Position numbers and translations under genes: made by a program
Shown: piece by piece, positions 1-6,826 of the stretch
Layout: every line of letters begins with the position of its first letter
How positions within the stretch are numbered: position 1 is the first letter of the stretch
Assembly: GCA_044224215.1 (NCBI GenBank)
Contig: JBGAKX010000154.1
Coordinates: 1 to 9,794, forward strand
Direction: 5' to 3'
DNA: 9,794 nucleotides
DNA from: DAOMFM01 sp035429825
GTDB taxonomy: Bacteria; Acidobacteriota; Blastocatellia; UBA7656; JADIYM01
Notes under the pieces: model-generated
The model's database searches: none
Told to the model about the DNA's origin: nothing
Seen by the model: only the letters and a program-made list of their open reading frames with translations

Positions 1-1
1 C

Positions 2-1705
2 GAATGGCTCTCGGACCGCGTGGCGAGCTCTGCGGAGATGAACCCGTTCATACGCTGGATCGTCTTCCGGCACGCACACCGCGCGTTCGGCGCCAAGTTC
101 TGGGCGTTCGTGACGGGCGGCGCCGCGCTCGACGAGTCGACGGAACTCTTCTGGAGAAGGCTCGGCTTTGCCGTCGTCCAAGGCTATGGGATGACCGAGA
201 CCGCGGCGCTCGTCAGCGTGAATCACCCGTTCAGGATGAGTCGTGGATCGATCGGAAAGGCGCTCCCCGGCCACGAAGTGCGTCTCGGCGAGGCGGGTGA
301 AATCGAAGTGCGTGGCGCGAACGTCACGCCCGGCTACTGGGATCCGGTGGTCGGAATCGTCCCGTCTTCCGGAGAGTGGCTGCCGACCGGCGACATCGGA
401 GCCCTCGACGCGGAGGGCAACCTGTTCTTCAAGGGCCGCAAGAAGAATGTCATCGTCACTTCGTCTGGCCTGAACGTCTATCCGGAAGACATCGAGGCCG
501 CGCTCAACCGGCAACCCGGCATCCGCGAAGCGGCGGTAGTCGAGTATGCGGGCAGCGGCGGGCCCGAGCCCGCTGCAGCGATCATTCGCGACGCGGATCA
601 CGCGGATCTGGAACGCGCGGTCGCGGGCGCCAACAGGGAGCTTGCCGAGTATCAGCGCGTGCGAACGTGGATCGAATGGCCCGAGGTCGACTTCCCTCGC
701 ACGCCGACGCAGAAGGTGGTCAAGAGACAAGTTGCCGAGGTCGTGAACGCGCGACTGGCCGAACGCGAGATTCCGGCGAGCCCGGAGTCGCTTGCGGGCA
801 CGATCGGCTCGATCGCGGGTGCCGGTGCGCAGTCCGTCACAAGCGCACGCACGCTCGCGGATCTCGGGCTGGATTCGCTGGGTCGTGTGGAATTGATGAG
901 CGCGATCGAAGATCGATACCAAGTCGACGTCGACGAAGCTGCATTTGGCGAGGCGTCGACCGTCGGAGAGGTCGCCCGGCTCGTCCAGGGCACGGCGGCG
1001 AAAACCGAGGGCCCCCGGCACCGGTATCCCGAGTGGGCCGGCCGGCTTCCGGTACGGGCGGTGCGACTCGCGGTCCTGTACGGCGTCATACTTCCGATCG
1101 CAAACATCATGTGTCGCGTTCGCGTCGAGGGACGCTCGCATCTTGCAAGCGTCGACGGCGAGGCGCTCTTCGTGTCGAACCACATCACGAGCGCCGATGC
1201 AGCGTTGATACTTTCGGCGCTACCGGGAAGGTTCCGGCGGCACCTCGCGATCGCGATGCTCGGCGAGATGCTGCTCGGCTGGCTCGAACCGCCGCAGCAC
1301 ACGGGCCTCTTCACGAGTCTCCGCTTGCGTGTCCAGTACGTGCTCGTTGTCGCGCTGTTCAACGTCTTTCCTCTTCCGCAGCAGAGCGGTTTCCGCCGCA
1401 GCTTTGCGTTTGCGGGCACGCTCGTCGAACGGGGCAACAGTATTCTCGTGTTCCCGGAGGGGACACGCACGGCGACGGGCGAGGTCAACACGTTCCGCTC
1501 CGGCGTCGGCGTGCTCGCCGAAGGTCTTCGACTCCCGGTCGTGCCGGTTCGAATCAAGGGCCTGCACCAACCGGCCGGCCAGCGCAAATACTTCTTCCGC
1601 CCCGGCGCCGTCACGATCGCGTTCGGACCTGCGCTAAGCGTCGCAGGCGGAGAGGCCGCCGCAGCGATCGCCCTCGAACTCGAAGCGCGTGTCCGTGCGC
1701 TGTAA
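2..1705 (+). CDS. AMP-forming acyl ligase - acyl carrier - PlsC acyltransferase fusion (5' partial)
   Basis: The frame is open to the left edge, so the N-terminal part of the ligase is missing. Three domains follow in order. The first is the end of an ANL-superfamily adenylation domain: YGMTET at 185-202, TGD at 386-394, the GRKKNVIV hinge region, and the probable catalytic Lys of PTQKVVKR at 713-715. The second is an acyl carrier domain with GLDSLGRVEL; its phosphopantetheine Ser is encoded at 875-877. The third is a PlsC-type acyltransferase with an HX4D motif (His 1181-1183, Asp 1196-1198) and FPEGTR at 1451-1468. Hydrophobic stretches around the PlsC domain suggest membrane association. 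The likely role is to activate a fatty acid with ATP, load it on the built-in carrier and transfer it to a lysolipid or similar acceptor. Known Aas proteins have the opposite order (PlsC, then ligase), so this is not a plain Aas. Domain calls are firm; substrate and acceptor are unknown. Confidence 0.88.
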   Translation, partial: EWLSDRVASSAEMNPFIRWIVFRHAHRAFGAKFWAFVTGGAALDESTELFWRRLGFAVVQGYGMTETAALVSVNHPFRMSRGSIGKALPGHEVRLGEAGEIEVRGANVTPGYWDPVVGIVPSSGEWLPTGDIGALDAEGNLFFKGRKKNVIVTSSGLNVYPEDIEAALNRQPGIREAAVVEYAGSGGPEPAAAIIRDADHADLERAVAGANRELAEYQRVRTWIEWPEVDFPRTPTQKVVKRQVAEVVNARLAEREIPASPESLAGTIGSIAGAGAQSVTSARTLADLGLDSLGRVELMSAIEDRYQVDVDEAAFGEASTVGEVARLVQGTAAKTEGPRHRYPEWAGRLPVRAVRLAVLYGVILPIANIMCRVRVEGRSHLASVDGEALFVSNHITSADAALILSALPGRFRRHLAIAMLGEMLLGWLEPPQHTGLFTSLRLRVQYVLVVALFNVFPLPQQSGFRRSFAFAGTLVERGNSILVFPEGTRTATGEVNTFRSGVGVLAEGLRLPVVPVRIKGLHQPAGQRKYFFRPGAVTIAFGPALSVAGGEAAAAIALELEARVRAL

Positions 1706-1735
1706 TGCGCGTCGCCGCGTGCTCGAGACACACAG

Positions 1736-1766
1736 CGAGGGCGCGAAAACCGTCTTCGCGCCCTCG
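1736..1766. terminator. Hairpin between convergent ligase fusion and tRNA-Gln
   Basis: A perfect 12-bp inverted repeat (arms 1736-1747 and 1755-1766) closes a 7-nt loop. It sits 30 bp after the stop of the ligase fusion and 10 bp beyond the tRNA 3' end, so it could end transcription from both sides. Neither side has a clean run of T; the minus-strand exit is only mildly T-rich. It may also protect RNA 3' ends. Confidence 0.6.
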
Positions 1767-1776
1767 TGAAATGCTA

Positions 1777-1850
1777 TGGCTGGGAGGCAGGGAGTCGAAC
1801 CCCGATTGAACGGTTCAGAGCCGTTTGTCCTACCATTGAACGACCTCCCA
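1777..1850 (-). tRNA. tRNA-Gln(CUG)
   Basis: A full cloverleaf can be folded on the minus strand. The acceptor stem is TGGGAGG with CCTCCCA, and the U1-A72 pair is typical of glutamine tRNAs. The D stem is GTTC/GGAC. The anticodon stem AACGG/CCGTT carries the loop CTCTGAA with anticodon CTG. The T arm has GGGG, the loop TTCGACT and CCCTG. The discriminator base is G and the CCA end is encoded (1777-1779). It decodes CAG. It is transcribed from its own promoter and converges with the ligase fusion. Confidence 0.96.
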
Positions 1851-1866
1851 GCAATGGGAAGCGGAG

Positions 1867-1896
1867 ACTATACCGACGCGAATTTCATCCTGTCAA
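1867..1896 (-). promoter_or_regulatory. Sigma-70-type promoter of tRNA-Gln
   Basis: On the minus strand a perfect -35 TTGACA (1891-1896) is followed after 18 bp by TATAGT (1867-1872). Transcription would start near 1860, about 10 bp before the mature tRNA 5' end. This is the closest match to consensus in the window, as expected for a stable RNA gene. Confidence 0.8.
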
Positions 1897-1921
1897 CATG
1901 CGGGTCCTGCGGCTCCATCGG

Positions 1922-1950
1922 TTGCCCGCACTGCGGCGCCGCCCTAGAAT
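1922..1950 (+). promoter_or_regulatory. Promoter of the HxlR-family regulator
   Basis: TTGCCC (1922-1927) and TAGAAT (1945-1950) are separated by exactly 17 bp. The predicted start near 1957 leaves a leader of about 20 nt before the ATG. There is little Shine-Dalgarno: only GAGG at 1957-1960, about 16 nt from the ATG. Confidence 0.6.
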
Positions 1951-1976
1951 AGCGCCGAGGTATCGGACCCACGTCT

Positions 1977-2396
1977 ATGCGCGGTTGTCCCATCGAAGAG
2001 ACTGTTGAACTCGTCGGCGACCGATGGAGCCTGTTGCTCGTCGGAGCGCTCCTCGCGGGGCCGCGGCGCACGACGCAACTCGTCGCCGACCTCGCGCCGA
2101 TCAGCACACGCACCCTTGCGGAACGTCTGAAACGTCTCGAAGCCGCCGGGATACTGACCCGCCACTCGTACCCCGAGTCGCCGCCTCGCGTTGAGTACCA
2201 GCTCACCGAACGCGGTTTCGAGCTTCGCCGCGTCCTCGCGGCATTCCGCACCGCGGCGACGGCGTGGAATCTGCCGGCCTGTGAAGACGCCGCGTGCCCG
2301 CAGTGCGGCTCGAACGGGTCGTCACCGGGCGCTGCGCACGAGCACCGCGAAGCGCGCCGTGGACCTGCAGACGGGATCGACGTGACGCTGCTCTAG
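1977..2396 (+). CDS. HxlR-family winged-helix transcriptional regulator
   Basis: A protein of 139 residues. It starts with the HxlR signature: Cys4-Pro, then ETVELVGDRW, then a winged helix-turn-helix with STRTLAERLKRLEAAGI as the recognition region and PPRVEYQLTERG as the wing. HxlR proteins bind DNA as dimers, and several sense reactive aldehydes or quinones or disulfide stress through the N-terminal Cys. Unusual here is a cysteine group after the domain (Cys102, Cys107, Cys110; CX4CX2C), followed by a disordered His- and Arg-rich tail to residue 139. With Cys4 it could form a redox or metal site, which is inference. The ATG is right for the family. The gene is alone on its strand, converging with the RDD gene 19 bp away, so its target is not evident. 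Confidence 0.9.
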   Translation: MRGCPIEETVELVGDRWSLLLVGALLAGPRRTTQLVADLAPISTRTLAERLKRLEAAGILTRHSYPESPPRVEYQLTERGFELRRVLAAFRTAATAWNLPACEDAACPQCGSNGSSPGAAHEHREARRGPADGIDVTLL

Positions 2397-2415
2397 CATC
2401 GTCGCGACGCGCGGA

Positions 2416-3267
2416 CTACAAGGATCGATCGTCCCGGCTGCGCCGGCGGCTCTGCCGGTCGATCTCTTCGAGCACCTGTTCGGCGTTGAGCGGCACGGGC
2501 GGCACCGCGAGCTTCACCGCAAGCGACGCCGCGATTCGATTCCCGAGCACCGCTCGGACACGCTCGGTCAGATCGAGCCGGCGGCGCAGAAACGCGCGCA
2601 CGGCGACCTCGTCTGCAACCGAGAGCTTCGACGCATCGATCTCGAACGGAGCGCTCGCGATGTCGCGACTCTTGCGCGCCTCGTCGCGCGCGAGCGCGAG
2701 AACGTCGTCGAGCGACGGCGCGCGCGATTCGCTCTCGCGAATGACGACGGTCCCCGCAACATAGTCGCCGACGCGTTTTGACCGCGAGCTCAGAAAGATC
2801 GAAACGATGCCGACCGAGTACAGTGGGACACCGACGATCGGTTGCGAATCGACCGCGGTCCGCAACAGGTTTCGAACGAGCGCCTCGTAGAACCGGATGG
2901 GCCGCCCGTCCTCGCGAATGACGCGCAACCGGAACACGCGCTTCCCCGGTGTCTGACCGTTCCATATCGTCTCAAAAACGATGAAGTAGCTCGTGTAGAT
3001 TGCAAAGGTCAACATGATGACGATCGCGATCGCCCAGTTCCCGAGATCGTTCCAGATCTTCGCGAGCGACTCGCCCATCAGCCACACCGCGAGTGCGATT
3101 CCCGCCATCGCGAACGCCTGGATCAGGTGGTCGAGTGCAGCAGCGAGGAACCGATTGCCCACCTGCGCGCGCGTATAGTAGAGTTCGACGCGTTCCGGTG
3201 TCTCGATGATCAATTCATCGGCGCCGGAGACCAGCTGGGGGCTTGTTGACAGACTCGTGCTGCTCAC
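2416..3267 (-). CDS. RDD-family membrane protein
   Basis: A protein of 283 residues. Residues 1-30 are a soluble lead-in ending in IETPERVEL, common before RDD domains. The RDD domain covers about 33-178: the R39xxAxxxD46 motif in the first helix, a second helix at about 78-98, the conserved GQTPGKRVFRLRV loop (104-116), a hydrophobic stretch at about 145-162 and the closing RVGDYVAGTVVI. A charged cytoplasmic-type tail of some 100 residues, rich in Arg and Glu, follows; I recognise no domain in it. The RDD family is poorly characterised; some members act in ion transport or stress tolerance. The start is a GTG, chosen because no other start codon lies before the domain. It diverges from a SpoIIM-family gene, a pairing often seen near MoxR/DUF58 genes, which are absent here. 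Confidence 0.88.
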   Translation of the reverse strand: MSSTSLSTSPQLVSGADELIIETPERVELYYTRAQVGNRFLAAALDHLIQAFAMAGIALAVWLMGESLAKIWNDLGNWAIAIVIMLTFAIYTSYFIVFETIWNGQTPGKRVFRLRVIREDGRPIRFYEALVRNLLRTAVDSQPIVGVPLYSVGIVSIFLSSRSKRVGDYVAGTVVIRESESRAPSLDDVLALARDEARKSRDIASAPFEIDASKLSVADEVAVRAFLRRRLDLTERVRAVLGNRIAASLAVKLAVPPVPLNAEQVLEEIDRQSRRRSRDDRSL

Positions 3268-3273
3268 GGCGAG

Positions 3274-3302
3274 ATTCTACGTGAGGCCCGTGTTGGCGTC
3301 AG
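3274..3302 (-). promoter_or_regulatory. Possible promoter of the RDD gene (leaderless)
   Basis: On the minus strand CTGACG (3297-3302, 4 of 6 to the -35 consensus) is followed after 17 bp by TAGAAT (3274-3279), the same -10 as in front of the HxlR gene. The start site would fall at about 3267-3268, on the GTG start codon itself. No Shine-Dalgarno sequence is visible. Confidence 0.45.
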
Positions 3303-3337
3303 CGAGTTTCCGACGAGCCCGACCGGAATCGTGTCAC

Positions 3338-4318
3338 GTGCTGAAGGAATTCATCGACGCGCGCACAAGAATGTGGCGAAGGCTCGAGGAGCTCGTCGAT
3401 GACGTACGGGCGAACCGGCTTTCGCGGCTGAGCCGCAACGAGGTACGCGAGCTGGCGAGGCTCTATCGGCGCACGGCCGCCGATCTTGCCATCGCACGCC
3501 AGGAGGTCGGCGATCCGCTGCTCGTCAACTACCTGAACGGACTCGTGGGCCGCGCGCACGGCAACATCTACCGCAACGAAGGCAGCGGCTTTCGGTCGGT
3601 TCTCGATTTCTTCCGGTACGAGTTCCCCGCCGTGTTTCGCAGAACGTTCCGCTTCACCGCGGCGGCGTTTCTGCTCACCATAGTATTCGCGGCGATCGGC
3701 GCGTTGATGACGTCCGTCGACGAGCGGTTTGCCGACGCGGTAGTGCCGGGAATCAGGCAGTCGGTGATCGCGCACCACGACTGGACGCTCGAGATCAACG
3801 ACGCGAATCCGATCCATTCCGCACTGATCCAGCGCAACAACATCAGCGTGTGCGCGATGGCGTTCGGCGGGGGCATGCTCGCCGGTCTCGGTACGGTCTA
3901 CATTCTTCTCGTGAACGGATTGATGCTCGGGATCGTGGTGTTCCTGTGCACGCGCTACGAGTTCTACGACATCCTCTACTTCATGTCGGGACACGGCGTG
4001 CTCGAGCTCACGGCGATCTTTATCTCGGGCGGCGCGGGGCTGTTGCTTGCGAGTGCCCTGATCGCGCCGGGCGACCTGACGCGCATCGACGCGCTCGTGC
4101 TGAAGGGACGCCTCGCGGTCACGCTCATGCTGGGGTGCGCGACGATGCTCGTCTTTGCGGGTCTGATCGAGGGCTTCATCTCGCCGGCGCCGATTTCGTA
4201 TGTCTGGAAGCTCACCGTGTCGGGCATCAGCGCGATCCTGATGACCGTCTATTTTTTGAAACCCGACCGTCGGCCCGATTCGGGCGATGGGTCGAGACTG
4301 GATAATCACAGCGTATGA
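3338..4318 (+). CDS. SpoIIM/DUF95-family integral membrane protein
   Basis: A protein of 326 residues from the GTG at 3338. The frame is open further upstream, to 3206, but that would overlap the divergent RDD gene. Family members begin with a short helix of the type seen here, LKEFIDARTRMWRRLEEL, and a weak GGAA precedes the GTG. Residues 1-95 form a charged helical cytosolic domain. About six membrane helices follow, starting near residue 105, with the family hallmarks NGLMLGIV, GHGVLELTAIFISGGAG and LIEGFISP. SpoIIM in Bacillus belongs to an engulfment complex; in non-sporulating bacteria these homologues have no settled role. Its stop overlaps the ATG of the lipoprotein gene (ATGA), so the two are probably translated together. 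Confidence 0.88.
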   Translation: MLKEFIDARTRMWRRLEELVDDVRANRLSRLSRNEVRELARLYRRTAADLAIARQEVGDPLLVNYLNGLVGRAHGNIYRNEGSGFRSVLDFFRYEFPAVFRRTFRFTAAAFLLTIVFAAIGALMTSVDERFADAVVPGIRQSVIAHHDWTLEINDANPIHSALIQRNNISVCAMAFGGGMLAGLGTVYILLVNGLMLGIVVFLCTRYEFYDILYFMSGHGVLELTAIFISGGAGLLLASALIAPGDLTRIDALVLKGRLAVTLMLGCATMLVFAGLIEGFISPAPISYVWKLTVSGISAILMTVYFLKPDRRPDSGDGSRLDNHSV

Positions 4319-4932
4319 CCATGGAACGTGGAAGCGCGCGGATGATGCGCATAGCTGTTGTGGCGATGCTCGCGATGATCGTGTCACTGGGAATGATTGG
4401 GTGCGGGTCCGAGCCTGCGCCGCCTGCAAAGCCGCACGACGTGGCGACGGGCGGCGAGACGCCACCCGCCGAGCCGAAACCTCCGCGGAAGCCTATCGCC
4501 ATTCAGACGACGGAATGGCCTGGCATCGAGGCGCGCCTCATGGACTGCACGCCGCGTGGAACCACGCTGCTCGTCGAGATCGAGCTTGCGAACACGAGTG
4601 CCGCGCCCGTCAATATCGAGAACTACTCCGCACAGAAGGCGGTCATTGTCGACGACGTGACGAAGCGCCCGCTCGAGGTGCTGCAGGTCGGCGGACCCCC
4701 GGTTGCAACCGACGGACTGACGCAAACACTTGCACCAAATGAGGTTACGACTGTGACGGCGAGTTTTCCGCTGCCGCACAATGCGCAGCTCGTCACGGTG
4801 GATTTTCCCAGGATCGGCAAGTTCGAGGCGATTCCGCTGCGGAAGTCAGCCCAGACCGGCGGCCAGGCCGCAACGAACGCAAAGAAGGACGGTGACGGCA
4901 AGCAGGCGCCTGGCAAGCACCCGAACAAGTAA
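4315..4932 (+). CDS. Predicted lipoprotein with beta-rich domain, unknown function
   Basis: A protein of 205 residues from the ATG at 4315, which overlaps the SpoIIM stop by ATGA. An alternative start is the MM pair at residues 10-11, just before the hydrophobic core. The signal sequence runs through AMIVSLGMIG to a lipobox Cys at residue 30. A Pro-rich linker (about 31-62) would span from the membrane to a domain of about 110 residues with alternating strands (ARLMDCTPRGTTLLVEIELAN and so on), resembling the immunoglobulin-like beta sandwich of DUF4352-type lipoproteins; this resemblance is weak. The tail is rich in Lys, Gln and Gly and probably disordered. The fold suggests an extracytoplasmic binding or structural part linked to SpoIIM. 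I do not recognise the exact family. Confidence 0.8.
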   Translation: MTMERGSARMMRIAVVAMLAMIVSLGMIGCGSEPAPPAKPHDVATGGETPPAEPKPPRKPIAIQTTEWPGIEARLMDCTPRGTTLLVEIELANTSAAPVNIENYSAQKAVIVDDVTKRPLEVLQVGGPPVATDGLTQTLAPNEVTTVTASFPLPHNAQLVTVDFPRIGKFEAIPLRKSAQTGGQAATNAKKDGDGKQAPGKHPNK

Positions 4933-4940
4933 CCGCGCGT

Positions 4941-6728
4941 TCAGATTCCCGCGAACATCGCCGTTGCCGCACGGGCGATGATCGAAACGAGCGTGTCGGG
5001 ATCCGACGTCGGCTGCGAGAACGACCCGGCGAATCCGACGCGAGCGGCCGAGCCGTTGGCCATGCTCTCGGACAGCGCGCGGTATGCTGCGCGGTCGCGT
5101 TCCGGATCCACGTACTTCACCGCTCGAACGGGAACGAAGAGCGCGTGCGCGGCGCGCGTCAGCGCACGTGCCGCCGGGGTCGAGGGGTTTCCCGCGATCT
5201 GAACCATGACCGGGTTTCGCGCGAGCGATCGCAGCACGGCGAGCGCGTATGGCGCGGCGACGATTCCATAGTCGAGCGCATTGCCGGCGAGCGCGCGCAG
5301 GAGCGCGTGGGCGCGCGTCTGGTACGCGGGCGCATCGAGCAGCGTCGCGAGGCGCAGCAACGTTTCGGCCGCCACGCTGTTCTCGGCGAGCGGATGGATT
5401 GCCTGACTCAGATAGCCCTCGGCGCCGACCTCGATGATCGTGTCGGTGTACGCCTCGCGCACGGGATCCATCATCCGCGCGTGCACCTCGTCGAGCAGCG
5501 CCGCCGCGGCCTCGAGCCTGTTGTGCCCGCCGAGCGCCTCGTAGACGTCGACAAGCGCTCGGGCCGCATACACCTGGCTTGCAAGAAGGATCGGTCCCGA
5601 CCCGTGTCCAGGCTCGATGCGGTGGCCCAGCAGGATATCGTCCCCCGGAACGCGGGCGCCGCGCAGGAGCCCGTCGACGACGACCGCGGCGAACTCGAGC
5701 ACAGCATCGTCGCCGAGCACGAGGCCGGCCTTGACGAACGCCGAGCACGTCACAGCGTTGCCGGCAACGTATCCGGACTCGTCAACCTCCGGGGCTTCGT
5801 CGGTCGGTCGCTCGGCTGGCGCGATCGTGTAGTACTCGGCGCCTGGCACCGCAGCCTGGCTGGACCGGAAGAATCGTCGTCGCGTGTCGGTGAGCGTCGA
5901 TCGGATGTACCCGACGATCGAACGCGCAGCCGCGGCCCACTGGCCTTCGCCGGTGAGCTGGAAGGCCGAGAGGTACACACTCAGGAGCTGCGCGTTGTCT
6001 TCGAGCAGCTTTTCGTACCTCGGATCGGACCAGTCACGGTGCGCCGCATACCGGAAGAATCCGCCGCCTTCGTCGGCGAGGCGCGGTTGTTTGCCGCCCG
6101 GATCCCACATCGCCTCGAGGCTCATCAGGGCGGCGTCGCGCAGCCGTCCTTCGCCGGTTCGGAGGTGCTCGGCAAGCAAGAGTTCGATGGTGGCGGGATG
6201 CGGAAACTTGGGCTCGCGACCGAACCCGCCATATCGAAAGTCGAAGTCGTCCATCGCCGCGTCGACGACGCTCGCGACGGTCTCGACCGTGGGGTGATCG
6301 TGCGACGGGCGTCCACGGCGCCTCTGTTCGGCGTCTCGGCGCGACGAAGCGACGGCGTCCTCGACCTCCGTTCGTCGGTCGCTCCAGTTCTGCGCCACGC
6401 GGTTCAGCAGCAGGCGGAACGTGTCGAGGTCAAAGTACGTTCCTCCCGTGATCAGTTCGCCGCGGGGCGTCAGGAACGCGTTGGTCGGCCAGCCGCCGAG
6501 GTTGTATCGCTCATTGAGTTCCGGGTGACGATCGGCGTCGACGCGGATCGGTACGAAGTGTTCGTTGACCGTGACGACGACCAGTGGATCCGTATCGCTC
6601 TCGCCGGCCATGAGGCGCGATGAGGCGCACCATGCGGTGTCGATCCTCAGCAGAATCGGCCGCTGCTGAGCCGCGGCAAGCGCAAATGCCGCTTCGCCCC
6701 AGTCAAGCCACTCGATCGCGACAGCCAC
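4941..6728 (-). CDS. DUF255 / YyaL-like thioredoxin-fold protein with CxxS site
   Basis: A protein of 595 residues. Residues 1-120 are the DUF255 thioredoxin-like domain: WLDWGEAAFALA, the active-site region W33-C34-A-S-S37, then RVDADRHPELN, the cis-Pro motif GGWPTNAFLTP (78-88) and GGTYF (95-99). Most relatives have CHWCHVM at the active site; here it reads CASSRLM, so the second Cys is Ser37. The rest (about 150-595) matches the helical, six-hairpin-glycosidase-like part of these proteins, including DFRYGGFGREPKFPHP. At 595 residues it is somewhat shorter than the roughly 650-700 typical of the family. The role of the family is unclear (human relative: SPATA20). The GTG start is supported by GAGGTG nine bases upstream. 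It lies 98 bp after the SOD gene, on the same strand, and ends 8 bp from the convergent lipoprotein gene. Confidence 0.88.
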   Translation of the reverse strand: MAVAIEWLDWGEAAFALAAAQQRPILLRIDTAWCASSRLMAGESDTDPLVVVTVNEHFVPIRVDADRHPELNERYNLGGWPTNAFLTPRGELITGGTYFDLDTFRLLLNRVAQNWSDRRTEVEDAVASSRRDAEQRRRGRPSHDHPTVETVASVVDAAMDDFDFRYGGFGREPKFPHPATIELLLAEHLRTGEGRLRDAALMSLEAMWDPGGKQPRLADEGGGFFRYAAHRDWSDPRYEKLLEDNAQLLSVYLSAFQLTGEGQWAAAARSIVGYIRSTLTDTRRRFFRSSQAAVPGAEYYTIAPAERPTDEAPEVDESGYVAGNAVTCSAFVKAGLVLGDDAVLEFAAVVVDGLLRGARVPGDDILLGHRIEPGHGSGPILLASQVYAARALVDVYEALGGHNRLEAAAALLDEVHARMMDPVREAYTDTIIEVGAEGYLSQAIHPLAENSVAAETLLRLATLLDAPAYQTRAHALLRALAGNALDYGIVAAPYALAVLRSLARNPVMVQIAGNPSTPAARALTRAAHALFVPVRAVKYVDPERDRAAYRALSESMANGSAARVGFAGSFSQPTSDPDTLVSIIARAATAMFAGI

Positions 6729-6743
6729 AGTTCGTCACACCTC

Positions 6744-6798
6744 GAAATGAAATGGCGCAGAGGCGCGGGCGCGTGGGAGCGCGCGCGACTCTGCGCCA
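6744..6798 (-). terminator. Long hairpin with T-rich tail between sod and the DUF255 gene
   Basis: Outer arms 6753-6762 and 6789-6798 pair perfectly (10 bp). The inner sequence adds 4 bp and 4 bp with two single mismatches, leaving a 6-nt loop at 6773-6778. On the minus strand TTTCATTTC follows at once, and the GAGGTG ribosome site of the DUF255 gene comes next. It reads as a sod terminator that probably allows some read-through. No separate promoter for the DUF255 gene is evident in the 98-bp gap. Confidence 0.7.
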
Positions 6799-6826
6799 GG
6801 ACCGTGAGTCCGCGGGCGGACTGGAC

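Noticed and set aside
3299..4465. Long open frame of 388 codons on the minus strand, antisense to the SpoIIM-family gene
   Set aside because: Its product is very rich in Arg, His and Glu with no domain or hydrophobic pattern, as expected for a shadow of a GC-rich gene. The plus strand has a clear membrane protein family here.
5145..6623. Open frame of 492 codons on the plus strand, antisense to the DUF255 gene
   Set aside because: Composition is dominated by Arg, Val and Glu, with no recognisable motif and no ribosome site. The minus strand carries the conserved DUF255 motifs.
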